Below are positions 7,060 to 14,282 of a DNA stretch of 50,748 bases, piece after piece. The stretch is from the NCBI GenBank assembly GCA_001797845.1, contig MGQN01000047.1:1-50748 (forward strand). Reading direction: 5' to 3'. The DNA comes from Deltaproteobacteria bacterium RBG_16_44_11. Its GTDB lineage: Bacteria; Desulfobacterota; Syntrophia; Syntrophales; Smithellaceae. Each line of letters starts with the position of its first letter. The stretch's first letter is position 1. Under the pieces are notes generated by a model. The model made no database searches, was not told the origin of the DNA, and saw nothing but the letters and a program-made list of their open reading frames with translations. Position numbers and translations under genes: made by a program.

Positions 7060-8219
7060 GATATTTTCCTTTCTATGTTTTGACTTGCTTGAATTCTCGC
7101 CCAATGATCAGCTTGAAGAATTTCTTCTAAAGAAGGATTTTCTACCGAATCATGTAAAGCAAGAACCTTTTCAATTATGTTTGGTAAATCAGTAAATTTA
7201 ATTTTACCGTTTATATAAGCTTCCACGGCAACTTCATTTGCTGCATTTAAAACAGCAGGATTAGTTCCTCCGGATATACCTGCATTATAAGCAAGAGCAA
7301 GGCAGGGAAACTTCTTTATATCCGGCTTATAAAATTCTAAATTCCCCGTTTCCAAAAGATTTAGAGGCGGCAAATCATTGGTTATCCTTTCCGGATAAGT
7401 TAAAGCATAAGCAATAGGTATTCTCATATCAGGAATTCCCATTTGCGCCAAGATACTTCCATCAATAAACTCAACCATGGAATGTACGATGCTTTGCGGA
7501 TGAATTAATACGTCGATATTATTATATTCCAGGTTAAACAACCATCTTGCTTCGATTACTTCCAGTCCCTTATTCATAAGAGAAGCGGAATCAACTGTTA
7601 CTTTCTTTCCCATCTTCCATTTGGGATGCCGCAATGCTTGATTAGGCTTAACTTCTTTTAACTCCTTTTTTGTAAAATTAACAAATGGACCGCCGGAAGC
7701 CGTTAATATTATCCTGGATAAGTTATTTCTTTTTTGACCCTCTAAACATTGAAATATGGCGCTGTGCTCGCTATCAATAGGCAATATTTTTATCCCCATT
7801 TGTTTTGCCTGTTTTGTCACTATTTCCCCGGCGATAACCATTGTTTCTTTATTTGCCAGGGCAACGTCTTTGCCCGCTTCAATTGCCGCTAAAGTCGGTA
7901 TCAGGCCCGCGGCTCCAGAGATGGCGGAAATTACCATGTCTGCCGGGGCACACGAAGCGACTTCTTTCAATCCTTCTTCTCCATAGAGTATTTTAATATT
8001 ATTTTTAACCGTTAAAATTTCGCCTAATTTAAGAGCCTTCTCCTTATTTTTTAAAGCAACCACCCGCGGATGAAATTTTTCTATTTGTTTTTTTATTAAA
8101 CTTACATTTTGACCCGCAGCCAGCGCCACAACCTCAAAACGCTTTGGATTTTTTTCAATAATATCCAATGCACTGATTCCAATTGACCCTGTTGAACCTA
8201 AAATCGCTATTTTTTTCAT
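7056..8219 (-). CDS. dxr: 1-deoxy-D-xylulose 5-phosphate reductoisomerase
   Basis: The 387-residue enzyme converts DXP to 2-C-methyl-D-erythritol 4-phosphate with NADPH, the committed step of the MEP isoprenoid pathway. Visible features are the N-terminal nucleotide-binding loop G-S-T-G-S-I-G (residues 8-14), A-N-K-E-T (about 122), the metal ligands in P-I-D-S-E-H-S-A, the conserved L-T-A-S-G-G-P-F loop, and H-P-K-W-x-M-G-x-K-(I/V)-x-x-D-S-A-x-x-M-N-K-G. All expected parts are present. The stop overlaps the TTG of rseP, and the start directly follows the cdsA stop. With uppS and cdsA upstream it links isoprenoid precursor and lipid-carrier supply. Confidence 0.96.
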   Translation of the reverse strand: MKKIAILGSTGSIGISALDIIEKNPKRFEVVALAAGQNVSLIKKQIEKFHPRVVALKNKEKALKLGEILTVKNNIKILYGEEGLKEVASCAPADMVISAISGAAGLIPTLAAIEAGKDVALANKETMVIAGEIVTKQAKQMGIKILPIDSEHSAIFQCLEGQKRNNLSRIILTASGGPFVNFTKKELKEVKPNQALRHPKWKMGKKVTVDSASLMNKGLEVIEARWLFNLEYNNIDVLIHPQSIVHSMVEFIDGSILAQMGIPDMRIPIAYALTYPERITNDLPPLNLLETGNLEFYKPDIKKFPCLALAYNAGISGGTNPAVLNAANEVAVEAYINGKIKFTDLPNIIEKVLALHDSVENPSLEEILQADHWARIQASQNIERKIS

Positions 8220-9029
8220 TTAACCAATCACAAATATCAGATAGTAATATACAAAAGGTACTATAAAAACCAAACAATCCATACGGTCAAGCAAACCGCC
8301 ATGACCAGGCAATAGCGAACTTGCGTCTTTGTGCCCATAATTCCTCTTGATAGCCGATTCGCAAAGATCGCCTAGTTGTCCGATAATACTTCCGATGAAA
8401 CCAAGAACAAAAATATGTATAAACGAAACTTCCGGTAAAAAGAAATAACTATATATTAAGCATGCGGCAATACTGCCGATAACGAGCGCTATGGTTCCTT
8501 CCACTGTTTTTCCCGGACTAACCAAAGCGAGTAATTTATTCTTACCAAAGTATTTTCCGATATACAATGCCGCCGTATCTCCGGCAAAAGCGAGGACCAA
8601 AACGAATAAGATCCAAAATTCTCCAGCCGGTATCTTTCGCAACAATATGAAGTGAGACATCAAAAAAGGTATGTACATGATACCAAAGATTACTTTAGCC
8701 ACAGTTAAAATATCAAAAGTTGATTCTTTAACCGACCAGAGAAATAAAATGAAAACAGACATTATACAAAAAGCCAGCACCGCAATAACTATCTGACTGC
8801 TCCCCCATAATACCGTTAAGGGAATAATAAAAGCAAAAATAAGACCCTCAATTTTTTCTTTGAAAAAACCTTTGCCAAAAACAATATTATTGTATTCCCA
8901 TACACCGCCGATTATGAATAAGGTGATAACAGCGGCTAGTACTTCGGCCGAACCAAAAAAAATAATGCCCAGTATCACTACCGCCAAAATTATGCCCGTT
9001 ATCCATCTTTTTGCGTATACATTTTCCAT
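8220..9029 (-). CDS. cdsA: Phosphatidate cytidylyltransferase (CDP-diglyceride synthase)
   Basis: CdsA joins CTP and phosphatidic acid to give CDP-diacylglycerol, the precursor of all phospholipid head groups, in the cytoplasmic membrane. The protein of 269 residues is strongly hydrophobic with about seven or eight membrane segments. Its C-terminal third contains S-I-I-G-Q-L-G-D-L-x-E-S-x-I-K-R and K-D-x-S-x-L-L-P-G-H-G-G-x-L-D-R-x-D, the CDP-alcohol synthase signature. The ATG at 9027-9029 has AGGA nine bases upstream; the TTG directly before it (9032) is an alternative with six-base spacing. The gene lies between uppS and dxr with almost no spacers. Confidence 0.95.
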   Translation of the reverse strand: MENVYAKRWITGIILAVVILGIIFFGSAEVLAAVITLFIIGGVWEYNNIVFGKGFFKEKIEGLIFAFIIPLTVLWGSSQIVIAVLAFCIMSVFILFLWSVKESTFDILTVAKVIFGIMYIPFLMSHFILLRKIPAGEFWILFVLVLAFAGDTAALYIGKYFGKNKLLALVSPGKTVEGTIALVIGSIAACLIYSYFFLPEVSFIHIFVLGFIGSIIGQLGDLCESAIKRNYGHKDASSLLPGHGGLLDRMDCLVFIVPFVYYYLIFVIG

Positions 9030-9045
9030 CAAAGATAATCCTGAA

Positions 9046-9825
9046 TTAATGCCGTTTATTTTTAATATTTAAAAGAGATTTTGAATGATTTTGTCTCTTT
9101 AATTGTTCGCTGGTTAGTCCAAAGCGCCTTTCCCGTTTTTGATAACTGGCAATTGCCTTAAAAAGATGATCTTTTGTAAAGTCGGGCCATAGAACATTTG
9201 TAAAATAGAGCTCTGTGTAGGCTATTTGCCAGAGTAAAAAATTGCTGATACGATACTCACCGCTGGTACGAATTAATAAATCAGGATCAGGCATCCCGCA
9301 TGTATATAAATAGCGTTTAAACATATCATTGTTGATTTCATTTATATCAACTTTGTTTTTTTTGTTATCCCGGACTATTTTTTTTACCGCATGGATGATT
9401 TCGTCCCGACCGCCATAGCTCAATGCCAAATTTAATATCATTTCGACATTCTTTGATGTGTCTGCCTTGGCCTGTAAAAGCTGCTCTTTTACTGCAGGAT
9501 TTAAACGATCAAGTTCGCCGATAGTGGTAAGTTTTATGCCTTGTTTTTTTAATTGCTTTGTTTCTTTGGTTAAATATTCCTCCAACAAGGACATCAATGC
9601 CTGCACTTCTTCTTCCGGGCGTTTCCAGTTTTCTATGGAAAAGGCAAACAATGTAAGATATTTTACCCCTATTTCCCGACATGCACGCACCGTTGTTTTT
9701 ACTGCTTGTGCTCCCTTTTTGTGCCCTCGAATTCGACCGATTGTATGCTGTTTTGCCCAACGGCCGTTTCCATCCATAATAATAGCTATATGTTGAGGTA
9801 AATTATTTAAATCTATTTTTACCAA
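9046..9825 (-). CDS. uppS: Isoprenyl (undecaprenyl) diphosphate synthase
   Basis: UppS adds cis-isoprene units to farnesyl diphosphate, making the C55 lipid carrier for peptidoglycan and O-antigen. The 259-residue protein shows the conserved I-I-M-D-G-N-G-R-W-A block near residue 16 (catalytic Asp), G-H-K-K-G, T-L-F-A-F-S-x-E-N-W-x-R-P, and R-T-S-G-E-x-R-x-S-N-F-L-L-W-Q with the C-terminal W-P-D-F. The start is a TTG at 9823-9825 with AAGGAG seven bases upstream; no ATG precedes the conserved block closely. The strong hairpin between frr and uppS suggests it heads a separate transcript uppS-cdsA-dxr-rseP-tsaB. Confidence 0.96.
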   Translation of the reverse strand: MVKIDLNNLPQHIAIIMDGNGRWAKQHTIGRIRGHKKGAQAVKTTVRACREIGVKYLTLFAFSIENWKRPEEEVQALMSLLEEYLTKETKQLKKQGIKLTTIGELDRLNPAVKEQLLQAKADTSKNVEMILNLALSYGGRDEIIHAVKKIVRDNKKNKVDINEINNDMFKRYLYTCGMPDPDLLIRTSGEYRISNFLLWQIAYTELYFTNVLWPDFTKDHLFKAIASYQKRERRFGLTSEQLKRQNHSKSLLNIKNKRH

Positions 9826-9984
9826 TATTTATCTCCTTATTGATGTTATAGTCTAACAGACAGGACAATTCTTTTCAATCAAAGAGCTGCTTATTATTAA
9901 ACGGAAAATATTTACTGTTGATTAAAAGTTTATGCATTAATAATTACCTTCTCAATATATTCTTTGTGTGTAAAACACCACAAA

Positions 9985-10022
9985 AACAAATGGGGAGTTT
10001 TTGAACTCCCCATTTGTTTTTT
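9985..10022 (-). terminator. Intrinsic terminator after frr
   Basis: A perfect 15-bp stem (left arm 9985-9999, right arm 10004-10018) has a four-base loop. A T-run follows on both strands, so the hairpin could end transcription in either direction; functionally it closes the rpsB-tsf-pyrH-frr unit, whose last stop is at 10042. It separates this unit from uppS and its followers. Confidence 0.9.
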
Positions 10023-10041
10023 AAATATAAATTCAAATATT

Positions 10042-10599
10042 CTATAGCTCCATTATTTCTTTTTCTTTCGCCGTAACGATTTTATCCGTTTTTTCTATAT
10101 ATTTATCTGTTAATTTTTGAACCTCCTCCTGCGCTTCAAAAAGCTCGTCTTCAGCCATTTTATTATTTTTCTTAAGTTCTTTTAATTCTTCATTAGCGTC
10201 CCTGCGAAAGTTGCGTAATTTTATTTTTCCTTCTTCCGCCATCTTTTTTACAATTTTAACCAGCTCTTTTCGCCGTTCTTCCGTTAATTGCGGAATAGAA
10301 AGCCGTATTATTTTTCCATCAGTGGCAGGCATTAACCCTAAATCTGATTTTTGAATCGCCTTTTCAACCGCTCCGATCACAGAAACATCCCAAGGAGCTA
10401 TAACAATCAAACGGCTTTCCGGAACAGAAAGAGTAGCCACCTGAGCAATTGGTGTCGGAGTACCGTAATAATCAACTTTGATTCCATCCAGCAGCGAAAC
10501 TGATGCTCTTCCCGTTCGCACCCTGCCCAAAGACTTATCCAAATTAACGATAGTCTTTTCCATTTCAGTTCTAAGCTTCTGAAAAACATTCTCTTTCAT
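10042..10599 (-). CDS. frr: Ribosome recycling factor
   Basis: RRF, with EF-G, splits the post-termination ribosome. The chosen ATG at 10597-10599 gives 185 residues, the usual length; a longer frame to 10623 would run into pyrH and is not needed because GGGAG lies before this ATG, overlapping the pyrH stop. Typical features are the R-T-G-R-A motif near residue 28, D-Y-Y-G-T-P-T-P-I, the I-x-P-W-D segment, and the C-terminal three-helix bundle with L-T-E-E-R-R-K-E-L. It is the last gene of the translation operon. Confidence 0.97.
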   Translation of the reverse strand: MKENVFQKLRTEMEKTIVNLDKSLGRVRTGRASVSLLDGIKVDYYGTPTPIAQVATLSVPESRLIVIAPWDVSVIGAVEKAIQKSDLGLMPATDGKIIRLSIPQLTEERRKELVKIVKKMAEEGKIKLRNFRRDANEELKELKKNNKMAEDELFEAQEEVQKLTDKYIEKTDKIVTAKEKEIMEL

Positions 10600-10600
10600 A

Positions 10601-11329
10601 TTATTCTCCCACGTAAGTACCAATTTTTTTGCCGCATATTACATCACGGATATTGCCCTTCTTCTGCAAATTAAAAACAATAATTGGCAATAAATTGTCT
10701 CGACAAAGAGATATCGCGGTTGCATCCATTACTTTAAGGTTTTTGGTTAACACATCGATATAATTTATATTTTTAAACATTTTTGCTGATTTATTTTTTA
10801 TCGGGTCGCTATCATAAACTCCATCAACTTTCGTGGCTTTCATAATGACATCCGCTTTGATTTCCATCGCTCTTAAAGATGCGGCGGTATCCGTGGTAAA
10901 GTAGGGATTTCCTGTTCCACCGGCAAATATGACTATTCTCCCTTTTTCCAAATGTCGTATCGCTCTTCTTTGAATAAACGGTTCGGCGATTTCTTGCATC
11001 TCGATAGCTGATTGGACTCTTGTCGGTATGCCATGAGCTTCCAAAGCGCTTTGCAAAGCCAGGCTGTTAATAACAGTGGCCAGCATACCCATATAATCCG
11101 CGGAAGTTCTATCAATACCCTTCGAACCTGCTTCCAAGCCTCGAAATATATTACCGCCTCCGACAACAATGCCGATCTGAACTTTTAAATCAGAAACGGC
11201 CTTTATTTCTTCAGCGATAAAGTTGGCTACATCCGGATCAATGCCGAAAGATTGTTTTCCCAAAAGAGATTCTCCGCTTAATTTCAGCAATATTCTTTTG
11301 TAAACGGCCTTTCCTTTTTCTGCGGGCAT
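10601..11329 (-). CDS. pyrH: Uridylate kinase
   Basis: PyrH phosphorylates UMP to UDP as a hexamer and belongs to the amino acid kinase fold. The 242-residue protein shows K-R-I-L-L-K-L-S-G-E-S-L near the N terminus, G-I-V-V-G-G-G-N-I-F-R-G (phosphate loop), D-Y-M-G-M-L-A-T, F-A-G-G-T-G-N-P-Y-F-T-T-D-T-A, and K-A-T-K-V-D-G-V-Y. All match the bacterial enzyme, which is usually activated by GTP and inhibited by UTP. It lies between tsf and frr, the standard order, with two bases separating it from the tsf stop. The Shine-Dalgarno sequence is weak, suggesting coupling to tsf. Confidence 0.97.
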   Translation of the reverse strand: MPAEKGKAVYKRILLKLSGESLLGKQSFGIDPDVANFIAEEIKAVSDLKVQIGIVVGGGNIFRGLEAGSKGIDRTSADYMGMLATVINSLALQSALEAHGIPTRVQSAIEMQEIAEPFIQRRAIRHLEKGRIVIFAGGTGNPYFTTDTAASLRAMEIKADVIMKATKVDGVYDSDPIKNKSAKMFKNINYIDVLTKNLKVMDATAISLCRDNLLPIIVFNLQKKGNIRDVICGKKIGTYVGE

Positions 11330-11331
11330 AG

Positions 11332-11937
11332 TTATTTTTTTAATTCCTCTCCCAGTTGAAATCTCGCGAATCTGCGAATAATGATGTTCTCGCCTGTTTT
11401 AGCAATCATATTATTAACAAGCGTTTCTATGGTAATATCCTGATTTTTGATGAATTTCTGCTCGGTTAAACAAACATCTTCATAAAATTTCTTAAGTTTT
11501 CCTTCTATTATTTTATCCCAGATTTTTTCCGGTTTCTTTTCCTCTTGCAATTGGCTGCGATAGATTTCTTTTTCTCTATTTAAAGCATCATTCGGGATCT
11601 CATTAGGCCGTAAATACAGTGGATTTGATGCGGCAATATGCATCGCGATATCTTTAACCATTGTTTTAAAATCCTCTGTTTTAGCAACAAAATCTGTTTC
11701 ACAATTTATTTCTACCATAACGCCGATTTTACCGCCCATGTGGATATATGAACTGACTGTTCCATCTTTAGCCGCTTTTGAAGATCTTTTTGTTGCCGCG
11801 GACATACCTTTTTTTCTTAATACATCAATAGCTTTTTCAAAATTACCGCCTGCCGCCGTCAATGCCTCTTTGCAATCCATCATACCGGTACCGGTTTTTT
11901 CTCTTAATTCTTTTACCATTGCTGATGATATTTCCAA
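11332..11937 (-). CDS. tsf: Translation elongation factor Ts (short form)
   Basis: EF-Ts recharges EF-Tu with GTP. The N-terminal UBA-like region (L-R-E-K-T-G-T-G-M-M-D-C-K-E-A-L) and the core I-N-C-E-T-D-F-V-A exchange motif are present. At 201 residues it is about 80 shorter than the E. coli protein, lacking most of one core subdomain, as in several other bacterial lineages. The start is a TTG at 11935-11937 supported by AGGAGG eight bases upstream. It follows rpsB by 35 bases and should be co-transcribed. Confidence 0.95.
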   Translation of the reverse strand: MEISSAMVKELREKTGTGMMDCKEALTAAGGNFEKAIDVLRKKGMSAATKRSSKAAKDGTVSSYIHMGGKIGVMVEINCETDFVAKTEDFKTMVKDIAMHIAASNPLYLRPNEIPNDALNREKEIYRSQLQEEKKPEKIWDKIIEGKLKKFYEDVCLTEQKFIKNQDITIETLVNNMIAKTGENIIIRRFARFQLGEELKK

Positions 11938-11972
11938 TTTATTATCCTCCTAAAATTCAAGAACGTGCCTGA

Positions 11973-12800
11973 TTATTTATATTTTTCATCGCTGTATTTT
12001 TCGTCTTCATCTGCCTTACCTTCCATTTCCACGCTTTCAGGGATATCTGTTTCTCCTGCTTTTGATTCCATGACCGCTTCCGATTTTTTATTAGATTCTG
12101 CAGATAATTTTTCTTCAAACTGTTTTTTCCCCTCTAAAACCGCGTCGGCGAATTTTGAGGCGAATAATTTAATTGCTCTGATGGCATCATCATTACCGGG
12201 AATGATATAATCAATATCATCCGGATCGCAATTCGTGTCCACAACTGCAACGATTGGAATTTTCAATTTTTTAGCTTCTTTAATTGTGATATGTTCGCGG
12301 TTAGGATCGACGACAAACACTGCGGCTGGGTGAGATTTCATGTTTCTAATCCCCCCTAAGACATTTTCCAGTTTTTCTTTCTCTTTCTGAAGCATTGTTA
12401 TTTCTTTTTTGGGAAATGCCTTTATGGAATCGTCGGTAAACATGGCGGTCAAAGTATTCAAACGGTCAATGCTCTTTTTTATCGTAAAGAAGTTTGTCAA
12501 CATACCACCGAGCCAGCGCTGATTTACATACGGCATGCCGCAACGCAGAGCTTCTTCTTTGATCGCTTCTTGCGATTGTTTTTTGGTTCCGACAAAAAGA
12601 ACATCTTTCCCCTGGCTGACCGTGTCAATAACAAAATTGTAAGCTGTTTGAAACATGCCTACGGTTTGTTGCAGGTCAATAATGTAAATATTATTTCTGG
12701 CCCCAAAAATATAAGGCTTCATTTTGGGATTCCATTTGTTTGTTTGATGTCCGAAATGGACACCCGCTTCCAGTAAAAGTTTCATTGAAATTGCAGACAT
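11973..12800 (-). CDS. rpsB: 30S ribosomal protein S2
   Basis: The ATG at 12798-12800 with GAGGAG five or so bases upstream gives 275 residues beginning M-S-A-I-S-M-K-L-L-L-E-A-G, the normal S2 start; a longer frame to 12881 runs into the leader. S2 signatures are H-F-G-H-Q-T-x-x-W-N-P-K-M, the R-W-L-G-G-M-L-T-N-F block, and P-D-D-I-D-Y-I-I-P-G-N-D-D-A. The C-terminal 45 residues beyond the fold are rich in Glu, Lys and Ser and end in Y-S-D-E-K-Y-K, longer than in E. coli S2. It heads the rpsB-tsf-pyrH-frr unit and has a structured leader. Confidence 0.97.
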   Translation of the reverse strand: MSAISMKLLLEAGVHFGHQTNKWNPKMKPYIFGARNNIYIIDLQQTVGMFQTAYNFVIDTVSQGKDVLFVGTKKQSQEAIKEEALRCGMPYVNQRWLGGMLTNFFTIKKSIDRLNTLTAMFTDDSIKAFPKKEITMLQKEKEKLENVLGGIRNMKSHPAAVFVVDPNREHITIKEAKKLKIPIVAVVDTNCDPDDIDYIIPGNDDAIRAIKLFASKFADAVLEGKKQFEEKLSAESNKKSEAVMESKAGETDIPESVEMEGKADEDEKYSDEKYK

Positions 12801-12830
12801 AATTTTCTCCTCTTTTTGTTTTTTTTCCTC

Positions 12831-12900
12831 CATCCTTTTCAACTTGCGCGGCACACTTTTGAAAAAGCAACATACCGGCAATCCAAGGATGTGTGAAGTT
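12831..12900 (-). promoter_or_regulatory. Structured 5' leader of rpsB (candidate autoregulatory element)
   Basis: On the minus strand AACTT-CACAC (12900-12891) can pair with GTGTG (12856-12852) and AAGTT (12845-12841), making a long hairpin with a CCGCGC bulge. CATCCTT (12891-12885), just inside the hairpin, is complementary to AAGGATG (12837-12831), which lies after the hairpin and near the ribosome binding region. The second pairing would cross the first, giving a pseudoknot or a switch. Autoregulatory leaders before ribosomal protein operons are well known, but this one was not matched to a named family. Confidence 0.4.
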
Positions 12901-12907
12901 TGGCGGC

Positions 12908-12935
12908 AATTAACATAAATAAGCTAAATGTTCAA
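12908..12935 (-). promoter_or_regulatory. Possible promoter of rpsB operon
   Basis: TTGAAC (12935-12930) and TTAATT (12913-12908) are 16 bases apart, a fair sigma-70 match. A transcript would start near 12901, exactly where the paired leader begins. The -10 box is weak, so this is tentative. Confidence 0.35.
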
Positions 12936-13057
12936 GCTCTATTAAAAATTTTCCGGTAATAACCAGCATATTAAACATTAACTTAAGATCAGAACCATAA
13001 AAGAAGAACAGTTCTATACATGCATCTGAGTATTTACAATACCTTTTGCTTATTAGT

Positions 13058-14257
13058 TCAAGTTGAATAATCCGCGTTAATTTTCACGTAGTCATAGGAA
13101 AGATCAGCTGTATAAACACAATATGATTTATCGCCTCCTCCCAGACCAATACACACTTCGATTTTGTCTTTTTGCAGGGCTTCTTTCAATTTACTTAGAT
13201 TAATGTTAACCGGTGAATCTTGTGAAAATACTAATATATCTCCTATGGATAGATTGACTCTTTCCTTTTCCAGGGGTATTCCCGAAGAGCCAAGAGCGGC
13301 AAGTATTCTTCCCCAATTAGGGTCCTGGCCAAAAAAAGCGGTCTTAACCAAATTAGAGTTCGCCACCGCGTATGCTGCGCGCCGCGCGTCGGAGCGGGAC
13401 TTTGCACCTTCCACCATAATCGAAATAAATTTAGTTGCGCCTTCTCCGTCACGAACAACCGCCTGGCAAAGTTCCATTAAAACATCAGTCAACATATCAC
13501 GAAAACGCTGCAGGCGGGCCTGCGCTCTTTCCAGAGGATTATTTCCGGCTAAACCGTTGGCTAAAATAATGGCCATGTCATTAGTGCTCATGCAGCCATC
13601 AACACTTACTGAATTGAATGTGGCATCAATAGCCTGATGAAACACTGTATTTAAAGCTTTGGCGTCAATTAAAGCGTCTGTCATCACGTAAGTCAGCAAG
13701 GTGGCCATATTGGGTTCAATCATACCTGCCCCTTTCGCGATGCCGCATATGGTAATGTCTTTGGCTCCAACGATTCCCTTCCGTATGGCGATTTTAGGAT
13801 ATTTATCAGTTGTCATCATCGCCATTTCTGCATCTTCAATACCATTCTCTTTTAAGCCTTTTACAAGTTTGCCGATGCCGGCGTTTATCTTTTTAACCGG
13901 AAGTCTTTTCCCAATAAGTCCCGTTGAACCCAATAATACAAGATCTTCCTTGATATTTAATTGACTGGCTAATTCAGCGGAAACACTTAAGGCATCCCTA
14001 TAACCTTCTTTGCCGGTCGCGGCATTGGCGCATCCGCTATTGGTAATGATAGCCTGAGCCATTCCCTTCTTTACGCGCTCCGTATTAATTAATACAGGCG
14101 CGGCTTTGAAAGCATTTTTGGTAAATACGGCCGCAACTCTCGCCGGTATATTTGAATAGATCAATCCGACGTCTTTTTGTTCCGAACTTTTTATTCCTAC
14201 TGAAATTCCATTAGCCAAAAAACCGGGAACACTAAATTTATTTATTTTTTTTTGCAT
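13058..14257 (-). CDS. argJ: Bifunctional glutamate N-acetyltransferase/ornithine acetyltransferase
   Basis: ArgJ recycles the acetyl group between N-acetylornithine and glutamate in the cyclic arginine pathway; some members also use acetyl-CoA. The precursor cleaves itself in the conserved M-A-T-L-L motif, where Thr becomes the nucleophile; here E-P-N-M-A-T-L-L-T is present. Other signatures are T-N-S-G-C-A-N-A-x-T-G, D-G-C-M-S-T-N-D near the middle, and Q-D-P-N-W-G-R-I. I chose the ATG at 14255-14257, preceded by AGGAGT, giving 399 residues; a longer frame would overlap secA. Whether it is mono- or bifunctional cannot be read from sequence alone. Confidence 0.95.
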   Translation of the reverse strand: MQKKINKFSVPGFLANGISVGIKSSEQKDVGLIYSNIPARVAAVFTKNAFKAAPVLINTERVKKGMAQAIITNSGCANAATGKEGYRDALSVSAELASQLNIKEDLVLLGSTGLIGKRLPVKKINAGIGKLVKGLKENGIEDAEMAMMTTDKYPKIAIRKGIVGAKDITICGIAKGAGMIEPNMATLLTYVMTDALIDAKALNTVFHQAIDATFNSVSVDGCMSTNDMAIILANGLAGNNPLERAQARLQRFRDMLTDVLMELCQAVVRDGEGATKFISIMVEGAKSRSDARRAAYAVANSNLVKTAFFGQDPNWGRILAALGSSGIPLEKERVNLSIGDILVFSQDSPVNINLSKLKEALQKDKIEVCIGLGGGDKSYCVYTADLSYDYVKINADYST

Positions 14258-14282
14258 GAAGTCTACTCCTATTTTGAATAAC

